From assembly GCA_034008185.1 (NCBI GenBank), contig CM067082.1:53341586-53405585 (forward strand): a stretch of DNA of 64,000 nt, read 5' to 3'. The position numbers and the translations under genes are program-made. This document shows positions 48,701 to 62,900 of the stretch, piece by piece; positions within the stretch are counted from its first letter, which is position 1; each line of letters starts with the position of its first letter. This stretch comes from Gorsachius magnificus. Taxonomy: Eukaryota > Chordata > Aves > Pelecaniformes > Ardeidae. The notes below the pieces were generated by a model that ran no database searches, was not told the origin of the DNA, and worked only from the letters and a program-made list of their open reading frames with translations.

Positions 48701-50939
48701 ACAGGTGGAACATTTAAACTGAAAGGAAGCAGTTTTCTGATTGCGTTTGACTTTGCTATAATAAAATGCAGTTATGTTTTATAACAGTTTCATTTCATTC
48801 TAGTTATACTGCAATGACAGCCTTATTACACCACTGTTTATGCTTTTTGCTAAGCTTAGTCATTGTTTAATCTTATAAACAGAGAGTCAACTTCATGCCT
48901 GATAGTTGTTGCAGCTCACACTCCTGAGCCCTAACGCAGCTGGAGGTACCATGGGACGGGGACGTAACATCAATTCGATGACCTGGTCATTATAAGAGTC
49001 CTACCAGGGGAACGCCATACTGTTGTTACTGTCCAGTAGAGCTGGACTCTCAGAGAAAATAAAAATATTGAGGTCTATTGAATCTATTGAAATCTATTAA
49101 TTCTCAGTTATGAACACCCAACAGGAGTGCAGCTGCAGTCGCTGCTGGACAATGCTTTAACTCAGCCTTGCTTTGCCAATAACGATGGCGTTAATGTCCA
49201 TGGGGCCATGAGCAGAAGGAAAATGCTGCTCAATGTGAGCAAGCTTCATCGCAATCTAACCCTGTCATATTAAAGATGACTTTTTCAGCACGTGCAGTCT
49301 TTTCATATTCCAGATCAGTGGTTCCTAAAGGGTGGGCTTCAGAGCCAGAATACCACAATACTGCCTCGTAACTTCACAGTGAGCATCTGTCACTCTGGTA
49401 AGATAAATGCCACCTTTTATAAACAGCAGTTACTGTTCGCTTTTCTCCACTCTCCTTCTATCTCTGCTCTGACCTAGTCTGAGTCATTCTCTGCATGGGA
49501 AACATTTCTTCCTGTGGGCATACATATGACTGGGGTTGTATACAGATAAAAGGGGTATAATGTGTCCTCTGACTCCACATTGAAATGCTTCTGCCTGGAA
49601 TTAGGATGCTTGGTGTCACAGTGATGACAGAAACCAGTGGGAGTTTGTTAGATTCCCCTGCTCTAGGTAGATGCCAGGTAGAAAAATAGCCTTTAAATGG
49701 CAACGAATGCCTTGCCCGTGCCCCTGCGTGGGGACCAGGTGGGCACAGCCTGGGAGTGCGAGGCAGAAGGAGAGGGTATCTAGAGGTTATGCTGTACCCA
49801 CCATCCAGAGGCCTTGTGAAGGCACCAAAGGGGAAGAACTTGGTTACTCCACATCTGAATTGTGAGAAATAGGGACTGACTAGTTCCACGCTCAGTTCTG
49901 ATGGCAAGAACTTAAAGAGCATCCATATGGACCAGGCCAAAGGCTAGCCCTGCAGCCTGTTTCTGGTGGTGACCAAAAGTTCAAGAAGTCTACAAATTAG
50001 GGCATGTGGAAGGACCATCTTTCCTGAAATGAGCATCTGGCCATCAGTAAATTAAAGACTTGCTACTCTGTAAGCAGCCTTTAAATGACTGTTTAACAGA
50101 CCAGGTGGACCTCCATCAATTTGCTGGCTCCTTTTTAACATCCACTTTTCTTTTTAACTTTATTTTAGCAATGAATTTCCCATGTTAATCATGCACTCTA
50201 GGCTCTTGCTATTTGATAGATTAAATTGTTACATGCATAACCACCCCTGAAGACTCTGAGGATCTATAGTCAAAGTATCATTTCATATCCCAGTCAGGAT
50301 CCATGCTGGCTGTTGTTGGAGGTTATGGAAAAGTCGCAGCTCATTAAAACCCCTACATCTTATCTGAGTTATTCTTTCCTGTCCATTCTTCTTGCCTGGT
50401 TTACAATTTAGAGCCTTTTAAAATTTCTTGTTATGACTTACAAGTGATTTCACTTTGTGTTTATACCCGGTGCAGCTATTTTTTAAGTATCAGGAGCATT
50501 CTGACTTCTGTTTCTGTAACAATGCCTCTAGAACAAGCGCCATGAGAAAGCATTGCATGATAACCTGCTTATCCTTTCCATACTGCTCCAACATCTGAGT
50601 TTGAAAGTTAGGAGTGAATTTTTGCAACTAAACCACAAGTAAATCAAGCAGTGTTTCAGTATACTTTTGTAACACAAAGCTGTTTATTTGAATGCCCGCT
50701 TTAGCTGGTTCAGCAACTTGCCTAAGAACTTGCAGTGATTACACTGAAACATTAAAGAAATCACATAATTTTTCACCCAGTCTGAGACTTTCACCAGCTT
50801 AGTCAAAAACTTGTTTTGTTTTGAACGGTCCTTTTTCATATGTATACACGCCCAGTGGTACAGACATGATAGCATTACCACCTAGGCCAGAAGAGAAGCT
50901 GCTAAAATACCTGCCAAGATTCAGAATACCCAAAGAATG
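45716..50939. other. intergenic, no gene recognised
   Basis: AT-rich. It includes an A run at 47740-47754, a CCCA-rich short stretch at 48052-48078 and a very AT-rich unique stretch at 48740-48900. Minus-strand frames at 46337-46711 look slightly protein-like but match nothing I know. Confidence 0.55.
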
Positions 50940-51044
50940 TCATAGAATCATAGAATGTTTTGGGTTGGAAGGGACCCCTAGAGGTCATCTAGTCCAACCC
51001 CCCTGCAGTGAGCAGGGATACTGCTAGCTAGATCAGGTTGCTCA
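50940..51044 (-). mobile_element. short CR1 LINE tail (about 105 bases)
   Basis: It starts TCATAGAATCATAGAATG, then TTGGGTTGGAAGGGACCCC and TAGAGGTCATCTAGTCC and ends near TAGATCAGGTTGCTC. Its reverse complement matches the last 100 bases of the copy at 15829-16772 almost base for base, including the CTCACTGCAGGGGGGTTGG stretch, so both belong to one subfamily. Confidence 0.95.
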
Positions 51045-54000
51045 TTTGCTCATCAGATATGCTATGCACCCATTATTCCTTTGAAGCTCACTGAGACCTG
51101 CTAGTGCTTGCTGCATTTCGTGGCTGAAACCCTTTCAAGTACAGAATTCCCTCTGGCTTTCAGCGACTTTCTGCATGCAGAGCAATCGGCCCAGGCTCAT
51201 TGCTGTAGGAATGTGAAAGGGGCAGGGAAATGCTGCTGCCTTTTTCTGACTGCTTGGTATTAAGATGCTCTGCAACGCAGTGAAAGACACAAGCCAGCAG
51301 GAGTTTGTTAGAGTCTGGCTGCCTTAATCAGAAAAAAAAATCTGGTGAGCTGAAGATGTCCAGATGGGTTTAGAAAGATAAAAATAACAGGCTCTGTCCT
51401 TTGCCCTTTGATGAGAAACAATTCCACGTCGGCGATGCTTCCACAACATACCACCTGCGCTGCCACCAGGGCATGTTCCATGGCAAAGAGTCTCTAACGA
51501 TTATGGGTGAAGGTGAGTGGGACTCCGTGAATTCAGCAGGAGCTCTGTGCTGTGGCTCAAAGAGGGAAACAGTGCTGCAGAATAAGAAGATACCTCCAGG
51601 CAAGAGGACTCGACCCAACCAGCAAAATCTGTCAGTGCCAGCACAGAGGCAACATGGCCAGGGATAACTTCAGGTAATGGTTTGGGCTGGCAAGGAGCTG
51701 TGCTTCAGCACTGAGGTCCATTCTGATAGGGACACACACAAATCAAATTGTCTTGTGTCAACAGATCCATCACTTGGGTGAATAACTTATGTCAGCCACC
51801 ATGGGAAAAGCCAAGCTGGCCGCAGGGTGGACTTCCTTCTGTAATGAATGGTGGAAAAGAAGGTTGAATTCATATCAGGTGAATCAAAACAGACATATAC
51901 ATTGAGGTTAGATTGGGTGTTGGGATTTTATTATGTTTCCAAGCCAACAGAAAACCAGCAGATCCTTTTTTTTTTTTTAAGGAGCTGGGGAGCACTTTCT
52001 CAAGAGTTTTAGCAGGGAAAGGAAGAAATCTGGAAACATTCTTGGTGGATCAGTGCTGCAGGGGTGGCCCAATGCCTTTGCCAAAAGTATAGAGGGAGGG
52101 TGAGTGGCCCTTTGGGAAGCTACTCTCTGCTTAGGAGGAAAGATGAAGAGTAACCAAACTTAGCCTTACAATTCAGGTTATGCTCTACATAAAGCTAGTG
52201 CAGAACCCACTTGCATTGATTATTCTAACTCTGAACAGGCTGAGCAGATCCTATTTTAGACCTTGATTTTTAGGCTTAATAAGTATAAATGACACAGGTT
52301 TGCTGTTAACAAGCTACATGTCTCTTTGATCTGAGTGAAAGCAGGGATAAGTTTCTGGGCAGCTGTTGTTCCTGGATAACTGTGCTTGTCATGATAAATT
52401 TGCTAGGTAAGTTGGTGGTAGATGTATCCTAGGGTTTGACATTGAGGGCTGGAGCCACCAGGAGGAGGAGATGGCTTGGTGCCTGAGGCAGCACTATGTT
52501 CTTGTACCTCCCACCCAACAGTACAGGTGTTTGAAGTTCACTGGTGTCTCTCTTTGTCCTGGTAACGTACAACAGTTTTCTGTGGGCAGGCATCAGCTTG
52601 ATTGCCTGAAGTCCTGACATAACCAAATGTTTGGCTGTTCGGCAGGATCCACAAACCAGATGTTACCTCACCTATTTAGTGTTCAGGATGTCACCTGCTA
52701 GGCATGCTTAGGAGGGATGTCACACCTGCAGGACACAGCATCAGGCAGAAGCCAGTGATTTAACCATGAGCTGGGGAAATAGGGGTCACATCCTATTGCT
52801 CCCCCCCCCCCATTGCATGTTTGGCCACTTGCTTTCCCATCAGGAACAGCAATCTTTAACAACCTGCTGTCCCCAAAGGAGCAGAAGGGCAGAATGTTGC
52901 TTTGGTTGTGGCTGAGCTGCAAGTTAACTTTATCCCATGTAATGTCTTCTTTCAAAGAACGTTTGTTAGGTTGTGAAGTCATATTACACCCTACTTGTAT
53001 GAAGAAGTGAGTTGGAGGGAAGAGTTTTCTGTAACCAGGGAATTTGGGAAAAGGTAGGAAAAATATATGTGTTTTTTTTTTTAACTTCCCATTTTTCCCT
53101 ACTGAGACCTTCTACGAGAAACAAAAGAAATTAGAGAGAAAGCTGAAAAAAGCTATTTAGTATTATATTGTTACTGCTGTACTTAAATTCTTCAGAAATG
53201 CTTTCTGTAACTAATAACTATTTCAGAAGGAGTCACTTCGTTTTAAAAGTTGCTGTAGTAAGCAACTGCAATTCCCATATGCTACTGGCTGTGTTACTCC
53301 TGGTCCTTAGTCCTATGTAGTTAAATATATCGCAATGAAGATGCATAGAGTTATCAACTGACTTAATTTTTCAAGGCTCTTCTTTAGAAATACAAGCCCC
53401 TTTTATACCTGCACACTATCATCAGGTCTTTCTACTGTCTCTGAGCCCCATGGATTTAATCTTCCTTTTTGTTTGCAAGCCAGCAATGTTTATACTTTTT
53501 ATTTTTAACATCTAATTTTTCACATATTTTAGAAACGTGTCCACAGGCAAAAATATATCTAAGCATTTCAATGACCAGCGGAATTGCTGGATATTATCAG
53601 GTATATCTGTCACTGTTCAAGAATGAAAGTTTATATTGCCTTATTTTATAAATATTCCTAGCAGCAGTTTCTGTGAGGTAATTGCACACACATGTGCACA
53701 TATCTATTTATCTCTGTATGTACTTATGTGCCATTCTTATTAGAGTAAATATAATTTTGTTTCAGTAAAGAAACATCTGCAGACACTTCAGATTTCACCA
53801 CTATTTATTAATTTTCCTGCAAAACAGGAAGAAAACCCACTATTTTTCTGCATGATTTCAATTTCTAGAACTCTTATGTCCACCTACAAAGGAAATGCAG
53901 ATTAGTACATGCTCAGAAAAAACAGAGAGAAATCTCCTAATTTTGAGATTGTTCAGGAAGCATCAATTCTGCAGTACTTCCAAATATGACTCTTGATTTA

Positions 54001-54524
54001 CAGCTTTACCTTGCAAAATCATATCTTGGCTGGATGAGCTTAATTCTTCTTCATATGATAAATAAAAATATTCTTTAAAGTGAGTATAAATGCAAATTAT
54101 AGCTGTTTTGTGGCCTTCTGGCACAGCCAGAGAAGTGTAAAAGGGTTTTTGTTTGAATGAAACATTGCACATTATGGTATTGTAGAGAGAGAGAAGCCCA
54201 TGAAGTTACTGCTCGTCCTTCATATGTGAAAACTCACCAGTTTGGACATGCCTGGCTCTAGGATGCTCTGTCTTCTCCCAGGCACACCTCTGACGATGGA
54301 GAATTGAAGCCATGACCAGAACTGCCAAAGAGCTGCAGCAATGCGTGGTAGAGCCGCACTGCCATTTGATAGCGTCTATAAGCTATGACATCGTTAACAA
54401 GTGTTTTGGGGCACCCCAGTATGGAAATATTGCTCAGAAACACTAAACTGCAGGAAGTGCTGTTATTACCATTCTAGAGAACATGCTTACAAAATCAGAA
54501 TATTTTATTCCAATGTATTATTTT
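51045..54524. other. intergenic, no gene recognised
   Basis: Mixed composition, with a C run at 52801-52811 and T runs at 51968 and 53073. No coding or RNA gene supported. Confidence 0.6.
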
Positions 54525-54640
54525 TACTATTTATTTATTACTTGTATTGCCATAGCAACCAGGAGCTCAGTCACAGACAAAACCCCCACTCTGCTAGGAA
54601 CTGCACAAACAAGAGAAACAGCCGAGGAGCTCATATTCAC
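54525..54640. repeat. ancient amniote interspersed repeat relic
   Basis: TTTATTACTTGTATTGCCATAGCAACCAGGAGC followed by CAGTCACAGACA, CCCCCACTCTGCTAGGAACTGCACAAAC matches in order a repeat common in turtles and crocodilians (TTGTATTACGGTAGCACCTAGGAGC ... CCCATTGTGCTAGGCACTGTACAAAC). The class of the parent element is not certain. The similarity fades after 54640. Confidence 0.5.
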
Positions 54641-57539
54641 ATTAATAAAGTGTTCCTAATTTTAAAATGTCTCTGAGGGCACGTATGCTATTGCAGACAA
54701 TAAATGTAAAGCAAGTTCCAATACAAACAGATAAATAAAATCACAATCAGGCCCTCAGTGATAACTTGGCTGTCCACCGAAACCCCTCGAAGAAATGCTG
54801 GCATTATCAGCAGATCTTGAGCTGTGCCCTTAAGGAAATAAATTCAGGGTCTCTTGAGGCAAGGAGGAAGGGCCAGCCAAGGACCTCACGCTGCAGCACC
54901 TCCGCATTTGCTGGGTGGCTGCTCAGTGGGACCATCTCGCTGATCCGGCTGAGCACAACCTCCTCACGTGAGGAAAGCCATGCAGCACCCTTCAGTACAG
55001 GTTTGAAGCTTTAATGAACCTTGGATCTGGAAATATTCCTTTCCCCATTATCTTGCCATTGACCTGAGAGAACCTTCATATTCATTAAGAAGAAAAGTTG
55101 TCAACCCTCCATGAGAAACTATCAGTCTGCAAATCCCATGGGGAGGCACTACCGAAAGGACCATGATTACACAAAGCAACGACCTTCTTAAATTCTCCTG
55201 CATTTCAGAGAATATTGATTCCTAGTATGGTATTGAGCTGTGTAACACGAATGCTATTTTACATTCCAGAAATGGTAGCTCCGTTAATGCCTTGAAATCT
55301 TCCTTCAATCTTTAGTGCCTTAAGAGGAACCCGATTAACTCCTTCCCTTCCTTCAGTATCTCTTTATTTTAGTTTCCTATTTATTTTTTTTTTTCTCTCT
55401 CTCTCGCTTTCAACCTTTTTTTCTGCAGTGTGTTACTGGCACAACTTGCTGCCAAATAAAGACACAATTTATTTTGTCATTTTAAAGCGGGGAGTTTGCA
55501 CGATGCATGTAGTTTTGTATGATTTCAAAACAAAGAAACCACAACATGTATGTGCTAATTAAACACACCATATTAAGGATGTGGCAGCCTGTGGCCCTCA
55601 TAACTCTGGCAGCTGTACGAAGGGTCCCGAGGGAGGCATATTTCTTCAGACTCAATTGCTGTAAGGATCTTTGCAGGGAGGCCCTCCATGTTTTCTTCTG
55701 AAGGCGCTACGCTCGTGAGGGATGTGTTCTTGTCTAACAGTCTAATGTTGACAGCCCACTGCCCCTGCCCCTTTTCTCTCCACACTAAATTGCTGATAAG
55801 TCTTCCCAGTCACCCTGTAAACTAGAAGAGATAACTAAAAGCGTAGTGTTTCAAACTAGCAAGACCTTAGAAAACAGGAGTGTCTGCAATATTATTGCAG
55901 AAGGGGGATTCAGCTGGCGTGGAGTCCTGCTGCTTGTGAGCGGTTTCACTTATCACCCGGGAGAAAGGGGGAGGCAGGGGCTTTTCTCATCCACCCTGCG
56001 CGAGCTGTGGTGCTGGGAGCCTGGCTTTGTTCGCGGGCACAGCCGGCCAGCGCCGCAGGCTGCGCCCGAGTTTCTAGGAGCTCTCTCTACAGGATGCAAG
56101 CCTGTTAAAAGTACCTTTTGAAGCCGGAGAGGGGCCTAAGCTTTCTGTGAAGACGTAGTCAGGGAGATTTGCTTATTTTCTTCTCCTTTTTAACAAGTAA
56201 GGGTTTATAAGCAACTTGCTTTGACTTTCTGATCGGACACAGGGCTTACAGAAATGGACTGGGCTCCTCTGCTTGAAAAGCATGGCCCTTTGGATACCAT
56301 AAGGACATTCCTAGTTTCTGTCCATTCTGTTATATGATAAAAATACACATACCAGAAAGAAAGAAAGTTAATGAAAAACATTACCATCACAACTGAAGGA
56401 GGGCAAACCTTTGAGGTTTGTTCAGTCTCTATTTGGAGGAAATGTCTGTTTCTGTGCATGAAGCTTTTTAACCCAGACAGTTTGTCCTTAATGGACAAAC
56501 GAATGGGAATCCATTTCAGAATTGATGCCTGAAAATTTTCAAGGTCAAATGACAGTCTTTAGCCTTCATGATTTTGTGTTTGCATACATCAGCAGGTTAG
56601 GTAGCTGAAGTCTCAAATGCTGTCATTTATTGGTATAAAAGTTTCAGACTGAGCCTAGAGGGTGAGGGGAAGGTAGTCTCAAAACTGGACCCTAAAGTCT
56701 CCCCAAATGTGCAGCAGAGACTGAAATCCAGGTGGGTGAATAACACTGATCTGAGTAAGGAGGGACGGATGAGTGGCCAGGCTGCGTGCACTGCACAGTT
56801 GAGCTCTAACGGGGTGGGATGAACAGATTCTCTTTTCTTTCAGCTACCTTACGCACCCATGCCTGGTGACTGCCTTTTGTGAACATTTTTAGGAGGACGG
56901 TTCAAAAGAAAGCCTAGGAGGCCGACATGCTAACGGCTTTGGAGAATATTTTTGTAAGCCCCTTTCGGTTGTAGGCATTGACTCAGCTCTGACTCAAAAA
57001 AAATTGCCTGCTAGCTGTACTGAGCTGGTACTTTTGAGTATTTGGAGATTATTTGGCATACTCTGTTACAGAGTCCTGTACCCGAGCTCTCTGTTACTAA
57101 CACATCTTTGATTTTCAGTCATTTCCATCTTTAGCTTTTTAGGGATACTTCTGATGTATCCCTATGATGGATGTTTTATAACTGGACACAGACCAATGCT
57201 GCCAATGTCAGCCCAGTGGCTCTTTGCCTCTGGCGCCTGGACTTTGTCATCACCGTACGCTACCACCTGCTGAGGGGCTGATTCAGAAGGGATGCCTCCT
57301 CCTACTTCATCTTGCATTAGTTAAGCTGCCCAGGCTACAGATGAGTAAATTCCCTTCCTTACCAGCAAAGATAGGATAAGTGGCTCTGTCGGTGCTTGGG
57401 CACACCCCGTCGGCTTCATGCAAGGGATGTTAATTCACCTCTCTTCCGTTTTTGGCCCTGAATGCTTGTTCCTGCCAAGTGTGCTGTGGGAATGGGTGTT
57501 AAATGTTACTGTCACTTATAGTATACGAAAGATGATAAA
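54641..57539. other. intergenic, no gene recognised
   Basis: Contains a T run followed by a (CT) tract at 55383-55406 and a GC-richer patch at 55910-56100. No supported gene. Confidence 0.6.
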
Positions 57540-59335
57540 TACTGTGGAGACAAGCTGTGAAGAATGAAGACAAGAAGCTGATGTTTGGTGTGAATGAAGA
57601 GGGGGAAGGCTGTGAAAAGTGAAATCACATGCTCAGAGCAAAAGGCTAGGAAAGTTTTCTTCGCTGTAATGTTATGAATGGAAATAGGTAGAAATGTTAT
57701 ATTTGACAAATTTGTAGAAGATGATGTTAGCCAGGATTCTGATGGTGAGAGCCTGGAGGAGTGTTTTAGGTTATGAATGAGAATACAAGTGTGTAACTTA
57801 TAACTGTAATGTAAAAGGAGGGGGGAAAAGTGGAATGTAGGAAAGATGAAGAGCCCTACTCTGACCGTGCCACTCTTAAGCAGATGGCTGAAACATGGAG
57901 CAGGTACTTTATTTTTTTATTTTTCAGATGAAATTATCTGAAATTTGATTATCTGTATAATTATCTGTAAATGAATTATCTGGAGACAACATGAAAAGAA
58001 ACAGAGACGCAGCCCAGGTGTAGAAGGCTTCTGTAGAAAACTGGAGGGAAGAAGGAGGAAAATCCTTTGAAAGGTATGCTCAAAGTGTGGTTAGAGGGAA
58101 AAGAGAAGAATCGAGACATAGTTGAGTCAAACAAAGTCCATGGAGAGCAGCTTTCCAAGAGGAAGAGTCTTGCAGGCAGGTTGGAGAGGGTGACAAAGGG
58201 TGTTAGTTCTGGCTTTTCAGAGGAATGATTCATGAGGGACTTTGGCAAAAATGTGGCTTCTTCACTGGAGGGCAAAGGAAAGATGTTAGAAAAAAAGAGG
58301 GCTTAGGTCTGAACTTGATTGAAAGAGCTCCAGAATACACTTGCAGACAAAAAAGGTGGATGGGATGCCTGGTAGAGAGAAGAGTGTAGTCAAAGATGGC
58401 TTATTTTAAAAAAGACACTTATATTGTGGGCTGGAGAATCCTGGGGAAATTGAGAAACAGAAATAATAAAGAGGGAGTGAAAGAGTGCCAGCTGGATTAA
58501 AAGACGAGCTTAGAAGAAACTAATGAGATGCTTGTCTTCTTAGAATGAATATTGAAGATTATATGTCCTACATGTCCTGCAGAAGGAGAAGAAAAGTTTT
58601 GGAAGGGACGGAGTTTTGGAAAACCTGACGATTTTAATTCAAAATAAGTTGGTGAAATTCTGTGCAGCTGGAGAATATATGGTTGGGAAGGGTGAAATAG
58701 AGGAGGGAACATGAAAGGGCAAGGGCAAGAAATGAATCAAAGGTAGGGAAAAGTTGTCAGCTCTGGAAACGTGGGGTTCAAAGTATAGAAGCATAGAGTT
58801 TTTTTGGCTAGGGATGTAGCAGAACTGAAGGAGAAAGGGAGGAGAAACGAATGAATTCAGAGTGGAGGGTGTTGCCCGGCTGGGGAGAGGAGGAACAGAG
58901 GAAACAGGTGAGGGGTGTGCTGTAGGGTGGGGGGACAGACCTTGCAATGGGAAAGAGGGAAAAAAGAAGTGAGAGTGGAGGGAGGCAAGGTCTGGAGAAC
59001 TTAATGAGCATGTGATAAGGGAAGGAAGAGAAAGGGGGGAGCAGGAGACACGGAAGAGCAGAAGGAGGGTTATCTATGCTTGTGATCTAGGCATGGGAGC
59101 AAGGTAAGCTGAGGAGACAGGTGGTTGATGCTCATTTGTCAAGGCAAGGAGAGGAATTTTCAAACCAGGCCAGCAAGTTAAATGGAAAACCAAAGCTGCT
59201 CTATGGGAAAAGGAATTAGTTGTACTATCTACATGGTACTTGAAGGTATAGAACATAGGTGAGGGAAGATAGTCTATGATTCTATGAAAGCCGGGAAGAG
59301 AGGAAGAGAGAGACAGAAGTCTAAAACTGTTAGAG
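57540..59335. repeat. purine-biased tract, about 1.8 kb
   Basis: The + strand is dominated by A and G in words such as GGAGGGAAGAAGGAGG, GAGGGAAAAGAGAAG and GGGAGGAGAAACGAATG, with C rare throughout. The minus strand therefore shows Ser-, Phe-, Pro- and Leu-rich chance frames of 60-102 codons, which are not genes. TCTATGATTCTATGA at 59271-59285 resembles a CR1 terminus, but no CR1 body precedes it. Confidence 0.6.
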
Positions 59336-59883
59336 ACAATGAAAAAGCTTGTGATTTCTAACACTTGTAATTGAGATAGAGTTTTTTTTCATAATAAAGT
59401 TGTAACTTCTGATACTTCTGATAATGCTATTGCCTTTATAATTCTTAAAAACAATGGCTTGCTTTTTAATGTTAAGCTTAATGTTACCCATTAGTTTTTT
59501 ATGTTTCCCTCCAAAATTCAATTTGGCCATACATAATACATTAAAGTGATTTTCTGTGGAGTCCCATTAACATTCTCCCCAGAATGCCATCTCCTTAGCG
59601 CAGAGCCTGTGATACACTCATTTATATCTAGAAGCTCCTTAGAACATAAAAATAAGCTTACTGAACAATGTATTAACTTAAATCATTAGTCAGTGGCGAG
59701 GAAATCATGAAGTGCTTCCTAGATCAATAGGTACTGTGAATTAACAGGAAAATATGTACTGAAGGAAACTGAATAGAATTTTTATGAATGCCAGAGTAAT
59801 GTCGATGAAGGTTAACACTGAAATAGGTGTCTCTTATTTGTAGCGCTGCATGTAGAAAATAGAGAGGAACAAATATGTAGCAC

Positions 59884-59913
59884 CACACACACACACATAT
59901 ATATATATATATA
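59884..59913 (+). repeat. (CA)7(TA)8 compound microsatellite
   Basis: CA units pass directly into TA units, then AAAATATA. Intergenic. Confidence 0.9.
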
Positions 59914-62900
59914 AAATATAGCAAATATACCTAGCTAGAAGTAGGAGCTACATGATTTCCCAGCAGGTTAGGACTTTTGCTGTGATCCTGAGAAACTCTG
60001 AAGCACGTTCTTATTCTGAATGTTTACTGATCCGATGATGTAGTTGAGATCAACTAATTACTTGCTAAGCCAGACTCTTTATGTATGACAAGTGTCACTG
60101 TCATTTTCCAGTTAAGAGGGTTTTTTTCCCCCCATTAAAAGCACAAGATTTCACTTCCATTGGAAAGGATTCCCTTAGTCATCTAATGTGTTCTCGTAAC
60201 CCAGCCATTTCTTTCTAAAACTGTCTTTCAGCTATGTTAGAGGTTTAATTAAAGTGCCTTACTTTGATGTTTACTCCTCTAGATTTCTCATGGGTAGTTG
60301 TTAAGACTTCTTGTGGATCTGATCCTTATTTATGGAGGGATTGTTTGATAATGCTATATCACTGCAACTGAGAAATAAATCTCATACGTAAGTACTGCTA
60401 GCCCTTTCTTCATGGGCAGAAAACTGAGTAAACTGGCTTGATTTTAGATGAGAATTCAAAGCACGGTGTCAGCTCCGTGAGCTGTGATGTCTCTTTTTCT
60501 GCTTTTCAATGTTGTTCTTACTCAAAAGATCCTTAATATCTTTCATCTTAGGGAATGCTAGCAGAAACACAAAGAGATGGAGTGGCTATAGATTAGAAAG
60601 GTAACACTTGTCAGCTGAGTTGCATTTACACATCTCATGAAAGCATTTAGTCCCGTTCCACCCCCCCCCCCGACTGAATTAGAAGGCATTAACTTTTGCC
60701 TGTGTTCAGCTGTTTTGTTTTGTACTTGACACAGCCAAGGGGGACATCCAGAGCCAGTTTTTGCAGGTGACCTGACAAAGACTAGCCATTAACTGGTGGC
60801 AAAGTTGTCTCTTGTGGTCACGTGTATGCCATAGCACATACATGCCACTGGGTCTCTCGTCTCCTGGGTTTAGTTCTCTTTATCCAGTGGTGGAGACACA
60901 TCAGGACCATGCTCACAAATGTCAGACCCTGTTTCTTCTGGCAGCCCCTCACTGTGCCTTGCTTTAAAACTCTTAGTGCTGTTAAAAGATCAAATAAGTG
61001 ATGATCACAGGCCCCAAACCAGTCGTCATCTTGTTCATGCCTAAATATAATGCCCTTATTTTCCATGTAGGAAAGATTTGCCCTTACTGTTATGAAGGAG
61101 TTGAGAAGCCGTTGGAAACCTTTTCTGCTTTTGAGAGGTGAAAAAAAAAAAAAAAAGAAAAGTTGATGAAAAGAAAAGTTGGGGAAAGCTGGGCTGAACA
61201 AATGGCTACATCCATGCGAGGAAATTAAGTGGTGCCAGGGAAAGCTCCTGGGCACAAGCACCTGATTTTCGCTATTATTATTGCTGCAACAGCCCATGAA
61301 CGGCACACTTGTGACCCACAGAAAATAGCAGCTCACAGTCAACTCATGGAGTGATTCAGGAGCGAGCGGTTCCCAAAAGGCAGTTTGGCCTCTTGGAGGC
61401 TAGGAGAGTTGAACAGCACGGACAGGGCTAGTCTGTGCTTGTAGGTCTCAGTGCCAGAGTGCAGACCGAGGCAAATCTAACTAACTAATGTGAAGAAGCC
61501 TTACAGCACTATACATTACCTATGTCAGGAAAATCTAGAAAAGGAGTGAGTGGTCTGTTGGTTGCTCACCAGTGAAAAGGTGGGCTGAGTCAGTTGGTGG
61601 TGGAGGTAGGGACAGTACTCTTCACAAAGGGATCTATATTAGGGCAGACGTCATTTCTTGAATCTTCCTTTTTTTTTTATGTCCAAATATTTGTCCTAGA
61701 GATGAATCATCATCCTTATTGAGCTTCATAAAAGCCATAAACTTCTTCATTTTACAGCTCCTGCAGTAAGAAAATATTAAGTAAATAGGCTTATGGGTAA
61801 AATATAACAACAGATTAATGCCATTTTTCTATTTATTTCCTATGTCTAGCCATCGCTGGGAAACAAGCTAAGAGAAGCAAAGGGTCTGTGATTCCCTATG
61901 TGATATTTTACAGACTTATTAGTTTATAAGGATGCTTTCATTCTTTCTAAGTGATGGTTATAACTGTTAGAAGTTTGCACTGCCTTTTTTTTTTTTTTAT
62001 TTTAATGAACTCTAAGGAGTGTTTGTGGGACAGGTGAATTGATTTGAATTTTCTCCTCCAACATGGACAAACCTTTAATGGAGCCTTAAAAAGTTAAGTT
62101 TATATTTATTTCTTTTTCTGTCTGAATATGTTGGAAGAAAGGAACTTCTACATGATCCTCCCTGCTAAGTGCTTTGGCATGGCCAATGCCATCACTGCAT
62201 GTTGATCATGGTACAAAAAAGACCCTCAAGCAATGACCTGATGCACAGTGGCCACCTGTCTACATACAGAAAAAAAAATAATTTCTAAAATACAAAGGGA
62301 CAGGTTGTTCTAACAGTTCCAATGCAATTATTGTTATATGTTGACTAGAGTGTACAGTACTGAGTATTATATCCAAATACAAATCTGTACATTTGCACAC
62401 ACAAAAATAGATATAGTTCTCGGGCTTAAGAAAAAAACAGAGCAAGAAGTTATACTGTGACCAAGATATTTGAAAATTACTTTGATTTTGGGAGCTTCCA
62501 TCTGTGAATTTCAAAACAGAGGTTTTAGTTCATAAGACAGGAGCTGATCATTCTCTGGACCTCTGGAGATGTCTCAGTCTCTGGACAAAACATTAAAATT
62601 TCCCAATTCTTTGAGAACCTGAGCCTTCTTGTAACTTTTGCAGCCTATAAAGCTTGTCGGCTTTATATTCTTGTATGCACTACATCATAAATGGGCTTGG
62701 CTGCAACTGCATTGCAATCCATTTCTGAGGTTTACTAGGGAAAGGTATGGGTCTGTGTCTGGACTCACCTTGGTTTCGTACCTTTGCCATCCCACCAGTG
62801 CCAATGAGACCAATGCCACCAGTGGTAATGAGATTGCTCCTGATTTGCAGCTCTGAAGCTTCCTTCTTCCTGGTAGGAAAGTTTCAAGGCTCTCTTACTA

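Noticed and set aside
58639..58947. Ser/Pro/Leu-rich minus-strand frames in the purine-biased tract
   Set aside because: Direct result of the pyrimidine-rich minus strand; no start context or family resemblance.
59271..59285. TCTATGATTCTATGA, like a CR1 3' terminus
   Set aside because: No CR1 body precedes it on the + strand; 15 bases alone are not enough.
60818..61342. 174-codon minus-strand frame
   Set aside because: Contains a Phe run encoded by an A homopolymer on the + strand, with no recognisable domain and no splice context.
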